Source of the DNA: Methylomicrobium sp051061015
Lineage (GTDB): Bacteria; Pseudomonadota; Gammaproteobacteria; Methylococcales; Methylomonadaceae
DNA length: 64,000 bases
Direction: 5' to 3'
NCBI GenBank assembly: GCA_051061015.1
Contig: JBPFEG010000088.1
Location: forward strand, 334,454 to 398,453
Notes under the pieces: model-generated
Told to the model about the DNA's origin: nothing
The model's database searches: none
The model's input: only the letters and a program-made list of their open reading frames with translations
Made by a program: the position numbers and the translations under genes
In this document: piece by piece, positions 27,384-36,562 of the stretch
How the letters are laid out: each line of letters begins with the position of its first letter
Numbering within the stretch: the stretch's first letter is position 1

Positions 27384-29236
27384 CTGGCCACTTCACCGCG
27401 ATCGGTGGTTAAAAGCACCGTTTCAATAAAGGAATTGATCGAAACATAACGGGAAAAAAACTGTTCCAGTACGGTACCCAACAGGAAATAGCCGCCGCCT
27501 TCGAAGGCCGACTCGTCGAATAGCACCGAGATTTCCAGCCCCCGTCCGAATACATTAGGGCCGGTCGTGTCGATACGTCGGACGATGTTTTTGGCGCTGA
27601 CCGAGATAACGCCCTCGATCTGTTTTTTTATCACCGGTTCACGGTAGCCCGCATACAGGTTCAAAAGTTCCCGCAACGCCGCCGCGCCGGTCTTGGCGTC
27701 GGTATCAATCAAGGACAAATAGTTCAGCGACAGATGATTGATAAGGCGCCAGATGGTATCGGCTTCGTATGGGGCCGGCAACGGCCGAGTCGGACCGGCG
27801 ATACAGCGTATGGCTCTCACCGGCGCGCTGATTTGCAGCATGAAATCGGTCTCGCCCGCCCCAACCGGCATCACCAGCGGCAAATCACGGTTGGTGCACA
27901 GCGTTTCCAGTCCCAATTGCTCCAACTCGGAGGAATAAGGCGCCTCGGCAGCATCCACTAATGAGATAAACACTTCACTGCCGATGTAACTGGAACGCAC
28001 GCCTTTACGGCGCTGCTTATACGAAAGCACCCGTTGCTGCCGCTTGACTGTATAAAACGCCGTTTCTTGCGGATTGTGGTATGCGGCTTTCGAACCGTAG
28101 AATGGCAAAAAGCTTTGCCCGCTACCGGCCTCATTCCCGTAGCCGGCCACATCGGTGATGCTATAGACTTCATAGTCCATCGGCCGGCTGCGATCGACCA
28201 CAACATGGTATTCGGACTGGCGATGATCGATGTGGATGCGGTCCGTGCGTTTGGGAAACAAGTTAATTGCCGGTGCGCAGAACAAAGCCAGGTTGTTGTG
28301 ATCCAGCGCATTGACCAATTGCGCATCGCTGCGATTTAGAAGCACGTATAGCTCCAGCTCCTCGCTATCGCAATTGGCCGCCAAAGAGGCCAAGCCACTC
28401 AGCTCGATGAACAGAAAACGTTCAGGAAAGGCAAAATATTCCTGCAGGATCCGGTAGCCATCAAATGAGCGCGGCGTTTGCTGCAACAGTGCCTCGTCGC
28501 GATCAAAACCTATCGCGCGGACTCTGCGTCCATCAATATATTCAATCCGAGTGGATGCACCGTCGTTGAACTTGCTCGCCACCCCGGTCGCATTGGCCAA
28601 AAATTGTTCATAAAGGCGATAAGGCGTATTGCCGGTTCCACGCAAAAATAACGACAACTTATCCATTGCGACTTGCCGAAACTTTACTCCTGCCGTAGTA
28701 CGCAGCACGATCCGCAGCGCTGCTTTGACGGATGATTCCGATGATTTTCCGCCCTTTATGCCGCAACTGGAAACCGCGGCCAGGGTTGGCAAATAATCGA
28801 CTTGTGCTATTTGTAGAGGAAGCAGTTGAACTGCATGCGCAGTGCGGTATTCGCAAGCTGTCTGCTCTTCTTTACCGATCAGGCTGCGCAGACTGGCGCC
28901 TTTAGGAATCACGACGCCTTCTGCCAGGGTTGCATCGCTTAGGTCAGGCCTGAACTCGACTACGGTCATTGACGGCGTCGCCGACAAATAATGCGGATAG
29001 ACGATCTGTAACAGTTGCTGGGTAAAGTTTGGAAATTCCGAATCGACTTTCAGTTGCACCCGGGCCGCCATAAAGGCAAAACCCTCGAATAAACGCTCCA
29101 CGTAAGGGTCGGAACACTCAAAGGTATCCATTCCCAAGCGCCCGGCGATTTTCGGAAACTCGGCCGCGAACTCGGCGCCGACCTCCCGGACATGCTGCAA
29201 TTCCCGGTTATAATATTTGAGGAGACGCGGATCCAT
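27347..29236 (-). CDS. tssF: TssF baseplate subunit
   Basis: The 629-residue protein starts with the diagnostic MDPRLLKYYNRELQHVRE and has the family block AGRLGMDTFECSDPYVERLF (about 31-50). The length fits TssF (about 600). The C-terminus (GGGYFLLGTVLEQFFSRYVS) also fits. TssF is the main wedge protein of the T6SS baseplate and binds TssG, TssE and TssK. It begins 4 bp after the tssE stop and overlaps the start of tssG. Confidence 0.96.
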   Translation of the reverse strand: MDPRLLKYYNRELQHVREVGAEFAAEFPKIAGRLGMDTFECSDPYVERLFEGFAFMAARVQLKVDSEFPNFTQQLLQIVYPHYLSATPSMTVVEFRPDLSDATLAEGVVIPKGASLRSLIGKEEQTACEYRTAHAVQLLPLQIAQVDYLPTLAAVSSCGIKGGKSSESSVKAALRIVLRTTAGVKFRQVAMDKLSLFLRGTGNTPYRLYEQFLANATGVASKFNDGASTRIEYIDGRRVRAIGFDRDEALLQQTPRSFDGYRILQEYFAFPERFLFIELSGLASLAANCDSEELELYVLLNRSDAQLVNALDHNNLALFCAPAINLFPKRTDRIHIDHRQSEYHVVVDRSRPMDYEVYSITDVAGYGNEAGSGQSFLPFYGSKAAYHNPQETAFYTVKRQQRVLSYKQRRKGVRSSYIGSEVFISLVDAAEAPYSSELEQLGLETLCTNRDLPLVMPVGAGETDFMLQISAPVRAIRCIAGPTRPLPAPYEADTIWRLINHLSLNYLSLIDTDAKTGAAALRELLNLYAGYREPVIKKQIEGVISVSAKNIVRRIDTTGPNVFGRGLEISVLFDESAFEGGGYFLLGTVLEQFFSRYVSINSFIETVLLTTDRGEVARWPVRIGCRPTF

Positions 29237-29240
29237 TTGT

Positions 29241-29744
29241 TTACCCGTTCAAGTCCTTAACCGTCATCTCGCCGGTATCGAGATTCAGATCACTGCGTAT
29301 ATATAAATGAATCGGCAGTGGCTGGGCCCATAGATCGCCTTCAATCCTGAACGATAACGCCTTGTTGCTCATGTTGTCATCATCCTTGATCAGCTGCACG
29401 ACCAGCGAGTCGGCAAGAATTCGGGGTTCGAAATTATTGATCGCTTTTTTGATCTTTCTTTCGATTTTTTTCGGATCGACACCTGACAGAGACATGCCGG
29501 AAAAAACCGGAGATCCGTAATTGATAACCGACTCCGCTACGAACGGATAATCGGTTAAATCGGCCACGCTCTCAAACGCAGCGGTATTCAGCACCCAGCT
29601 TAAATCGCGCAACACGCTCTGCCTCAACTGGCGCATCGACAGTACACGCTGATCACGGGTTTCCTGACGGTGATCCGGCGCATTATCGGTAAGACGGTCG
29701 AGCAGTGAGGGCTGCAACCGCTCCGTATGCAGTAATTCGGCCAT
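29241..29744 (-). CDS. tssE: TssE gp25-like baseplate subunit
   Basis: The 167-residue protein has the gp25/TssE core: LRQSVLRDLSWVLNTAAF (about 42-59), VAESVINYGSPVFSG, and IKKAINNFEPRIL, where the NFEPRI box is characteristic. TssE starts sheath polymerisation at the baseplate. Its ATG shares one base with the TAA of tagJ (TAATG), so translation is coupled. Confidence 0.96.
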   Translation of the reverse strand: MAELLHTERLQPSLLDRLTDNAPDHRQETRDQRVLSMRQLRQSVLRDLSWVLNTAAFESVADLTDYPFVAESVINYGSPVFSGMSLSGVDPKKIERKIKKAINNFEPRILADSLVVQLIKDDDNMSNKALSFRIEGDLWAQPLPIHLYIRSDLNLDTGEMTVKDLNG

Positions 29745-30550
29745 TACGCTTCTTCCGACACTGGATCCAAGCGGATCTGACGAATGTCCATTATCGCGTA
29801 ATCATCGACATTGGTTGCCAATAAACGCTGCCCCAACCCTCGGGACTTACCATCGGCGATTTCTTGCCATTCGGTGCGGCGGCTCAGTTGAATAGAAGGA
29901 TCCGTAGAATTTTCAGATCCCGGGTAACGGCAAGGAATGAAACCGCTTGCCTCGCCGCCATTGATCCAGGTAAAGTGGGCGGGCATCCAGACCATATCGC
30001 GCAAATCAGCAGGTTTTTCAAGATCGACTTGGCGAATCTGCTGAAAAGGAATCCAATAATAACGACCGTTTACCATGGCTTCCAATAGAGGCCCCAACCG
30101 ATTATCGGCGTCGGCAATCCATTCAAACGCTGCACCATCTATTTCCCCTGAAGATGCAGGCGCCTGCTCCAGTGCCTGATCCCGCAACGCTTCGGCCTGT
30201 GAGTACTTGCCGTCATTTTCCAGTTTTAACGCTTCCAGCATCAACGCGATCCATGCAGGAGGTTCTCCGAAGATCAACGGGGTTTTCTTTGCCGCGAACA
30301 CTTCCTTGCGTAGCGCCTCGCATAACAAAACGGGGCTGTAGGTATTCACCATCAACAGACAGGAAGTATCCAGATCGCGCAAGACGTCCAGTTGCATCTT
30401 TGCCTTATCCCATCGGCCCAGCACACATTGCAGTTGAAACAGCAAAATGCGCAGCTTGGGTTCCGCAGGATTCTGTCGAATCTGCTGTTGTGTGTTTTGC
30501 AAAGCCGCCGACAAGTCTCCGTCAGCAATCAGCCGTAATACATCCGTCAC
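29744..30550 (-). CDS. tagJ: TagJ (ImpE family) accessory protein
   Basis: The 268-residue protein has a TPR-like N-terminal half (about 1-130) and a C-terminal ImpE domain with FEWIADADNRLGPLLEAMVN and YYWIPFQQI (about 145-175). ImpE/TagJ proteins bind the N-terminus of TssB and modulate sheath disassembly by ClpV in some systems. It lies between hcp (203 bp gap, with a terminator-like hairpin) and tssE (1-bp overlap), so it may head a second transcription unit. Confidence 0.93.
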   Translation of the reverse strand: MTDVLRLIADGDLSAALQNTQQQIRQNPAEPKLRILLFQLQCVLGRWDKAKMQLDVLRDLDTSCLLMVNTYSPVLLCEALRKEVFAAKKTPLIFGEPPAWIALMLEALKLENDGKYSQAEALRDQALEQAPASSGEIDGAAFEWIADADNRLGPLLEAMVNGRYYWIPFQQIRQVDLEKPADLRDMVWMPAHFTWINGGEASGFIPCRYPGSENSTDPSIQLSRRTEWQEIADGKSRGLGQRLLATNVDDYAIMDIRQIRLDPVSEEA

Positions 30551-30716
30551 AGAATTTTCCTGAATATTTTGAGGGTGCCTGCAGCCTATCTATTCACGAC
30601 TCGAGGCCACTGATACTAATACAAGCTTACGAATCGTTACCGATCGGCATCCGTTCTGAAAATAGAAGAAAATCCGCCAGTACAGATACAGAGTCATGTT
30701 TTTCCGTAACATTAAA

Positions 30717-30744
30717 ACCTGACGGATTTTCAGCTCCGTCAGGT
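30717..30744 (-). terminator. Terminator-like hairpin after hcp
   Basis: On the - strand ACCTGACGGA and TCCGTCAGGT form a perfect 10-bp stem with an 8-nt loop, followed by TTTTAAT. It stands 10 bp after the hcp stop. It could end most tssA-hcp transcripts or protect their 3' end, so that Hcp is made in excess over the genes beyond. Confidence 0.75.
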
Positions 30745-30753
30745 ATACGGTTA

Positions 30754-31239
30754 TTATGCTAATTGGGCGTTTGCCTTTAAATTCCAGCCTTTAGCCTGAC
30801 CTTTGACCGGCGCTTTGCCTTCGCCGAAAGTGTCATACTTCATCGTAATACCATTGAAGTTTATTGAAAGCGATTCCGAAGGACGATCTCCACCGCTTGA
30901 AACAGAGTAGGAAGAAACAATGGCTTCTTTCAAAATAACTTCCAAATAGACCTGTTGCTTGACATCCGTGCCGCCGGTTTGAATGAAATGAATGGTCGCA
31001 TCTCCGAGACTTTTACCGGCGATCGCCTGCATCATCAGATCAACGGATGCCACATCCATGCTTTTGGTAACGGTAACTTCCGAAAAGGAAGGGTTGCTGG
31101 TGTCGCGGTCCTTACCTACGCCGCTTGTGGAAATGGCACGACCCACTCCAAATTGCAAAGAGTCTAGGGTGATCCATTCTTTATGCCCTTCTACGTCACA
31201 GTCGCCTTTGATCTCGGTTGCGAATTTCAGAACTATCAT
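30754..31239 (-). CDS. hcp: Hcp (TssD) tube protein
   Basis: The 161-residue product fits Hcp in length and sequence: KGDCDVEGHKEWITLDSLQFGVGR (in part at 11-30), SEVTVTKSMDVASVDLM and VYLEVILKEAIVSSYSVSSG. Hexamers stack into the inner tube and can carry small effectors in the lumen. Gaps of 132 bp upstream and 203 bp downstream with a hairpin set it apart within the operon, in line with its usual high expression. Confidence 0.97.
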   Translation of the reverse strand: MIVLKFATEIKGDCDVEGHKEWITLDSLQFGVGRAISTSGVGKDRDTSNPSFSEVTVTKSMDVASVDLMMQAIAGKSLGDATIHFIQTGGTDVKQQVYLEVILKEAIVSSYSVSSGGDRPSESLSINFNGITMKYDTFGEGKAPVKGQAKGWNLKANAQLA

Positions 31240-31371
31240 AATTTTTTCCTTATTAATTAAGTTGTAATGAATAAATTAAGTACCCGGCCGGGCGTTTTTA
31301 TTACCCGAAAAACAGGGATCAAGCAGAAGCCAATCCCGTGCAATCGGTGAAATAACGGATGCGGCTCGGCT

Positions 31372-32859
31372 CTAGCCTTTCTGTGACGGTAATTTAGAGG
31401 TCAGCCGCAAGGATACCGTCATGCCTTCCAATTGATAATGCGGGCGCAGAAAAAACTTGGATTGGTAATAACCGGGGTTGCCTTCGACCTCTTCAACCAC
31501 CACTTCGGCGCCGGCAAGGGGCCTTCTGGCCTTATCTACATCGGTCGCGACCGCAGGATTCTGCAGCACGTATTCGCTGATCCAGCTGTTTAGCCAGGCT
31601 TCCATGTCCTGCCGTTCCTTGAAAGAACCGATTTTATCGCGCACGATACATTTGAGGTAATGCGCAAAACGGCAGGTAGCAAACAAGTAAGGCAACCGCG
31701 CCGCCAAATTGGCATTCGAGGTCGCATCGGGATCCTGATATTCCTGAGGTTTTTGCAGCGACTGCGCCCCGATAAATGCCGCGAAATCGGTATTTTTCTT
31801 ATGCAACAATGGCATAAATCCGCTTTTCGCCAATTCCGCCTCGCGCCGGTCAGTAATCGCGATCTCGGTTGGGCATTTCATATCCACGCCGCCGTCGTCG
31901 GTAGGGAAAGAGTGCACCGGCAATCCTTCAACTGTACCGCCGGACTCTATGCCGCGAATTTGCGAGCACCATCCGTACAATTTGAAGGAGCGGTTGATAT
32001 TGACCGCCATCGCATAGGCCGCGTTAGCCCAAGTATACTTGCTGCTGTCGGCTCCGGAAGTATCTTCCTCAAAATCGAATTCCTCGACCGGGTTGGATTT
32101 AGCGCCGTAAGGCAGCCGGCTCAGAAAACGCGGCATTGCCAAACCGATATAACGCGCATCCTCCGACTCCCGCAATGACTTCCAGGACGCATATTCAGGG
32201 GTCGAAAAGATTTTGGTCAGGTCGCGCGGATTCGCCAGTTCCGACCAGCTTTGCATTTGCAGCACCGTGGGCGCCACGCCGGCGATGAACGGCGCATGCG
32301 CGGAAGCGCTTATTTTAGCCATTTCACCCAGCAGTTCGACGTCGGGCGGAGTATGATCGAAAAAATAATCGCCGACCAGGCAACCGAACGGTTCGCCGCC
32401 GAAAGTGCCGTATTCCTCTTCGTACATTTTCTTGAACAGCGGGCTTTGGTCCCAGGCCGTGCCTTTGAATTTCTTCAAAGTCTTGCCTAATTCATTTTTC
32501 GAAATGTTCAATACCCGAATCTTGAGCATTTCGTCGGTTTCGGTGTTGTTAACCAGATGATGCAGCCCCCGCCAAGCGCCTTCCAATTTCTGGAAGTCGG
32601 GATGATGCATGATCAGATTGAGTTGCTCGGAGATTTTTTGATCGAGGCCCGCAATGATGGCTTGTATGCTGCCGATCACATCCTCGGAGATTTTTGCGAC
32701 ATCCTGCAGCGCATAGTGCGCGAGCGTAGAGACGGCTGTATTGACTTGATTGGCCGCCTCAGTGCCCGGCTTGAATTCCTTCGCCAACAGCGAGGAAAAT
32801 TCATCAATTTCCAGGGTTTCTGTTGCGCCTTGCGAGATTTGACTTTCCAATACCGACAT
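31372..32859 (-). CDS. tssC: TssC sheath large subunit
   Basis: The 495-residue protein is canonical TssC: LNLIMHHPDFQKLEGAWRGL (near 81-100), KMYEEEYGTFGGEPFGCLVG, LSRLPYGAKSNPVEEFDFEE, and a C-terminus with the RPHYQLEGMTVSLRL box. With TssB it forms the contractile sheath, and its N-terminal helix is the ClpV target. It follows tssB by 2 bp. It is the full-length counterpart of the shortened TssC half at 5706-7148. Confidence 0.97.
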   Translation of the reverse strand: MSVLESQISQGATETLEIDEFSSLLAKEFKPGTEAANQVNTAVSTLAHYALQDVAKISEDVIGSIQAIIAGLDQKISEQLNLIMHHPDFQKLEGAWRGLHHLVNNTETDEMLKIRVLNISKNELGKTLKKFKGTAWDQSPLFKKMYEEEYGTFGGEPFGCLVGDYFFDHTPPDVELLGEMAKISASAHAPFIAGVAPTVLQMQSWSELANPRDLTKIFSTPEYASWKSLRESEDARYIGLAMPRFLSRLPYGAKSNPVEEFDFEEDTSGADSSKYTWANAAYAMAVNINRSFKLYGWCSQIRGIESGGTVEGLPVHSFPTDDGGVDMKCPTEIAITDRREAELAKSGFMPLLHKKNTDFAAFIGAQSLQKPQEYQDPDATSNANLAARLPYLFATCRFAHYLKCIVRDKIGSFKERQDMEAWLNSWISEYVLQNPAVATDVDKARRPLAGAEVVVEEVEGNPGYYQSKFFLRPHYQLEGMTVSLRLTSKLPSQKG

Positions 32860-32861
32860 GA

Positions 32862-33398
32862 TTAACCTCCGGTAGTGTCAGAAGCGGTTGCGTCACCGCT
32901 GGATCCGGCAGGTTTTGCCGATGCGACAAGCGACTGTAGCAGAGCCGGATCGTTGATCAGCCTCCCGATCAATTCTTCCGCACCGGTTTTGCCATCCATA
33001 TAGGTAATCAGATTTGCGAGTTGCTGCCGGGCTTCAAGCACCTTGTCCAACCCAGCCACCTTCTTTGCCACCGCAGCAGGAGAAAAATCATCCATACTTT
33101 CAAAAGTAATATCTACGCTTAGATTGCCTTCACCGGTCAGACTGTTGGCGACGGGGAAAGCCACACGCGGTTTCATCGCTTTTAGTCGGTCATCGAAATT
33201 ATCAACGTCAATTTCAAGCATTTTACGATCTGAAACCGGAGGCAATGGCTCACTCGGTTTACCCGAAAGATCCGAGAGCACTCCCATTACAAACGGCAAC
33301 TGTACTTTTTTTTCAGAACCGTATATTTCGACATCGTATTCAATCTGCACACGCGGTGCACGGTTTCTTTGGATAAATTTTTGACTACTCTCGGCCAT
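32862..33398 (-). CDS. tssB: TssB sheath small subunit
   Basis: The 178-residue protein is canonical TssB: FIQRNRAPRVQIEYDVEIYG (about 8-27), LPFVMGVLSDLSGKP and FDDRLKAMKPRVAF. It pairs with TssC to build the sheath. It begins 38 bp downstream of tssA. The Ser/Ala-rich C-terminus (AKPAGSSGDATASD) is family-typical. Confidence 0.97.
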   Translation of the reverse strand: MAESSQKFIQRNRAPRVQIEYDVEIYGSEKKVQLPFVMGVLSDLSGKPSEPLPPVSDRKMLEIDVDNFDDRLKAMKPRVAFPVANSLTGEGNLSVDITFESMDDFSPAAVAKKVAGLDKVLEARQQLANLITYMDGKTGAEELIGRLINDPALLQSLVASAKPAGSSGDATASDTTGG

Positions 33399-33436
33399 AC
33401 CCTACCCTCTACTTCTGTTTGATAAAAAATGATTAT

Positions 33437-34471
33437 TTAGTCGGATCCAGGACCTCTGATCAGCTCCATCTGTGAAATCGCGTCCGGCAGTAAATTCTGC
33501 AGAATTTCCATAAAGTCCGCCGTTACGAGATGTTTTGCGCGATGCAACAAGATCGGCACCGGACTAGACGGCTCGGTTTCTGCATAGTATTTGCAAATCA
33601 GATCCAGGGCTTTTAAAACATCAGCACGAGAATTGATGCCGCCAACTCCAACGACTTTCTTGAGTGGCGCTGCTTCTCCCGACACACTTTGTACATCGCT
33701 TGGCTCTACTTCACTGAAGGTATCTTCCGTTTCGAGCGTACCAATCGTCGAGTATTGATCATAAGCATTGCGCATGTCCTTCAAGACCGAGGCCAGTCCC
33801 GACAAATCCGCCCCATTGCCGATTCCTACCTGCGTATTCACATAATCTTGCAAACGCTTGACCAGATCCGTACTTTCGCCGATAGCATCGTAAACGAATT
33901 TGACCGATTCCGAAGACATATCCTGAAATGCAGCCTTGATCACGCTCAAATCGGGTTTTTCTTCGCCTTCGGGCGGGCTGATCTTATCGGTCGCGATGTG
34001 AATATCGCGCAAACTGTAACGGCCGACCGCTTTCGAAGCGGCTAGCGGCGCAAAGCTCAAGGGCCTGAGCACTGAATCGAAGTTGTTCAATTCCTCAAGG
34101 ATATTGATCCTTGCGGTAGGATCGAGATTATCATCGGGATCCAGTACGGGATGAATGCCTTCCCAGTAGGATTCCAGCAAACCCAGCAATAATTTCAAGC
34201 CGTCCCGAAAACCCGGCACGCCTTCCAGCGGAATCAATGCTCTTATCAGATAGACGGTAGTTTGCAGGTCTTTACTCCGCTTCAAGATAGCCTGCGCTGC
34301 TTTTTGAATATCGCGCCAGTTTGGCGGCTGAGCCTTTTCGCCGGTGATCGGATCTTCTGGTTTACCCAGGATGTCTTTGACTAGCTCCAGGTAGGCGGGG
34401 TCATATTCTAAATATTCTCCGCAAGGACTATCGATTGAAATTTCTTCGAGTAACTCATCCAATTCAGCCAT
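33437..34471 (-). CDS. tssA: TssA (ImpA N-terminal family) baseplate/tail-cap protein
   Basis: The 344-residue protein has the ImpA_N domain: ISIDSPCGEYLEYDPAYLEL (about 12-31), PPNWRDIQKAAQAILKRSKD and the DPDDNLDPTARINIL block. The C-terminal region (RADVLKALDLICKYYAETEPSSPVP) is the short type of TssA. TssA coordinates tube and sheath polymerisation. It is the first gene of the leftward operon, and the upstream 356-419 bp should hold its promoter. Confidence 0.95.
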   Translation of the reverse strand: MAELDELLEEISIDSPCGEYLEYDPAYLELVKDILGKPEDPITGEKAQPPNWRDIQKAAQAILKRSKDLQTTVYLIRALIPLEGVPGFRDGLKLLLGLLESYWEGIHPVLDPDDNLDPTARINILEELNNFDSVLRPLSFAPLAASKAVGRYSLRDIHIATDKISPPEGEEKPDLSVIKAAFQDMSSESVKFVYDAIGESTDLVKRLQDYVNTQVGIGNGADLSGLASVLKDMRNAYDQYSTIGTLETEDTFSEVEPSDVQSVSGEAAPLKKVVGVGGINSRADVLKALDLICKYYAETEPSSPVPILLHRAKHLVTADFMEILQNLLPDAISQMELIRGPGSD

Positions 34472-34827
34472 AAATCGCCTGTTTTAACACATTGAGACGG
34501 TGAAGCATCGAATTATGGTAATCGAGTTCATACTCAATGGAAAGAAAATTTTTTTTAACATTTTGGCCCAAATTTTGTCTAATAGAAGTTTTTTTGTTTT
34601 TCAAAAATTTTACTCTCGTGCTGCACTACACACGCTTATCGGCGCACTCCTGTTAGAGTTTACGTTTGAGCAATAAATGCTGGATCGACTCCCGTCTTGT
34701 CCCTCCCAATGATTTATCATCACTTCAAGGCAAGCGAAATAATCAGATAAAACCAAAACGCCCAATATCCATTTACATCGCTTATAAACAATAGCTAATA
34801 TCGCTTTGATTTCTATTCATTTTACCC
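34472..34827. other. Divergent promoter region between tssA and the beta-barrel gene
   Basis: This A+T-rich stretch separates divergent genes. It must carry the promoter of the leftward T6SS operon. I found no convincing sigma-54 box by eye and no unambiguous sigma-70 pair on the - strand. Runs such as AATTTTTTTTAAC near 34550 could affect DNA curvature. Confidence 0.5.
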
Positions 34828-34856
34828 TTGACAATAGAGCCTCTTAACGATTTAAT
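34828..34856 (+). promoter_or_regulatory. Sigma-70 type promoter of the beta-barrel gene
   Basis: TTGACA at 34828-34833 and TTTAAT at 34851-34856 are separated by exactly 17 bp. A start of transcription near 34863 would give a leader of about 28 nt before ATG 34891. The TTG of the -35 box is also the first in-frame start-like codon of the open frame, which can mislead start prediction. Confidence 0.75.
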
Positions 34857-34890
34857 CGGCATTTCAGTAAATTCACCATGGAATGCGTAT

Positions 34891-36165
34891 ATGCCAAAAT
34901 TAATTCGCCATATCGGTTATGGAATTTTGACCACCGGGCTATCATGCGCAGCCCCCCAAATATACGCTGTCCAGGATCCATGCACCGCCATTTTCAGTGA
35001 CCTGGTTTCGAGCCAATTTTCCCCCACTCCCGCACAACGAGACCTCATAACGACCTGTAATTCGTACTCGACCGCTAATGATCAACTGACTCCCTTCCAG
35101 GCCCTGGCACAAACCACGCTGGCGATTTCGATTGCAAACCAGCAGTTCCGCAACGTCAAAAACCGGCTGATGCTGTTGCGCCGCGGCGGTGGCGGCGGTT
35201 TCGATGTCAGTGGTTTGAACGGCAATGTTTCACCTTCGGGCCTGACGTCTTCCTGGCTGCCGGGGCAAGCGACCGGCGGTGCCAGCGGCGACCAGGACAG
35301 CCCGTTCGACAAACTCGGCATATTCGTGAACGGCAACTTTGGAGTTGGTGACAAGGATGGCACGGATCGTGAGTTGGGTTTTGAATACGACAGCCAAGGC
35401 GTCACGGCAGGTGTCGATTACCGGTTTACCGATAACCTCGTTGTTGGCAGTACTTTCGGCTATAACGCAGTCAAATCCGATTTCGACGCCTCCAGAGGCA
35501 GCCTCAATCTGGATGGCTACAGCTTTTCACTCTACAGCACCTACTACTTGGAGAATTTTTACGTCGACGGCATCTTTTCCGGCGGCTGGAACGATTTCGA
35601 TACGCGAAGAAACATCCGATTCCCAGGCCTAGATCAATCGTTGAAAGGTCTCACCCAAGGGAATGAATACTCATTCAATATCAGCAGCGGCTATGATTTT
35701 CATCATCAGGGTTTGACTTACGGACCGGTCGGCAGGGTCAGCTATCAAAACGTTCAGATTGACGGATATCAGGAAAACCCCAGTAATTTAGCTGCACCTG
35801 GTTTTGGCAGCGCGACGACGATCGGCAAACAGAATGCCGTTTCCTTGCAAACTGCCTTAGGCGGACAAGTGTCCTACGCGATCAGCACCTCATTCGGTGT
35901 TTTAATGCCGACCGCCAGGGCCGAATGGATACACGAGTTCCACGATGGCAGCCGACCGGTCAACTGGCAATTCAGCAACGTGCCTAGCCAAACGTCTTTC
36001 GTCAATTTCAGCGACAATCCAGACCGCAACTATGCCAATCTAGGCGGGGGATTGTCGGCGACTTTTACCCATGGCATATCCGCGTTCATGTTTTATGAAG
36101 CCATGGTGGGACGCCAAAGTTTGGCCGAACATTCAATAAATCTGGGTGTGCGCGGCGAATTTTAA
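34891..36165 (+). CDS. Autotransporter-type outer-membrane beta-barrel protein
   Basis: I choose ATG at 34891, giving 424 residues, because the open frame upstream runs through a sigma-70 promoter. A signal peptide (MPKLIRHIGYGILTTGLSCA, about 1-26) precedes a 100-residue region with a poly-Gly stretch (RRGGGGGFD). The C-terminal 260 residues look like an autotransporter barrel: GFEYDSQGVTAGVDYRFTDN (near 155-175), alternating Tyr/Phe strands, and a final residue Phe (GVRGEF). There is no long passenger. It may be a porin-like or adhesin barrel of the outer membrane. It diverges from tssA. Confidence 0.85.
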   Translation: MPKLIRHIGYGILTTGLSCAAPQIYAVQDPCTAIFSDLVSSQFSPTPAQRDLITTCNSYSTANDQLTPFQALAQTTLAISIANQQFRNVKNRLMLLRRGGGGGFDVSGLNGNVSPSGLTSSWLPGQATGGASGDQDSPFDKLGIFVNGNFGVGDKDGTDRELGFEYDSQGVTAGVDYRFTDNLVVGSTFGYNAVKSDFDASRGSLNLDGYSFSLYSTYYLENFYVDGIFSGGWNDFDTRRNIRFPGLDQSLKGLTQGNEYSFNISSGYDFHHQGLTYGPVGRVSYQNVQIDGYQENPSNLAAPGFGSATTIGKQNAVSLQTALGGQVSYAISTSFGVLMPTARAEWIHEFHDGSRPVNWQFSNVPSQTSFVNFSDNPDRNYANLGGGLSATFTHGISAFMFYEAMVGRQSLAEHSINLGVRGEF

Positions 36166-36203
36166 GGCCGTCTCTTACCTTCATTTAATTATCATGCTGT
36201 TAT

Positions 36204-36230
36204 ACCTATGGATTTATTCAATCCATAGGT
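36204..36230 (+). terminator. Hairpin 39 bp after the beta-barrel gene
   Basis: ACCTATGGATT and AATCCATAGGT form a perfect 11-bp stem with a 5-nt loop, followed by GTATATCTTT. The T-run is weak, but the position after a stop codon fits a terminator. Confidence 0.6.
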
Positions 36231-36430
36231 GTATATCTTTGCGAATGTTGAAACTGGCTTGCCAACTCAGAAGGTGGACTTGTCAACCTTAACACCTTAT
36301 CCTCCAGCCTGAGGTGCACAACACAACCCTTATCAAAATGACCGGCTCGGCGCTCGTCCAGCATTAATGCTTTAAGTGTACCGAGCCATGTCCATCTTTA
36401 ATCGCAGCCGTATTACCAAAGCAAAGAGAG

Positions 36431-36472
36431 TTAATAACTGCAACAGAAATATCATTCTGCTGCAGTTATTAA
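36431..36472. terminator. Long inverted repeat, probable bidirectional terminator
   Basis: The arms 36431-36448 (TTAATAACTGCAACAGAA) and 36455-36472 (TTCTGCTGCAGTTATTAA) pair over 18 bp with one A-C mismatch and a 6-nt loop. It lies 91 bp beyond the stop of the leftward gene at 36563. A protein-binding palindrome is the alternative. Confidence 0.5.
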
Positions 36473-36562
36473 ATTAGTCATCTTTACACCACTTTTTAAT
36501 CCTAATAATTTTATAGGCTTAAATTCATAACCATACCAATACGGGTTGTTTCATTTGAATTT

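Larger units (their letters stand above)
36166..36562. other. 397-bp region between convergent genes
   Basis: It holds two strong hairpins (listed separately at 36204 and 36431) and no gene. Both neighbours end here, so it is a transcription stop region. Confidence 0.6.
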
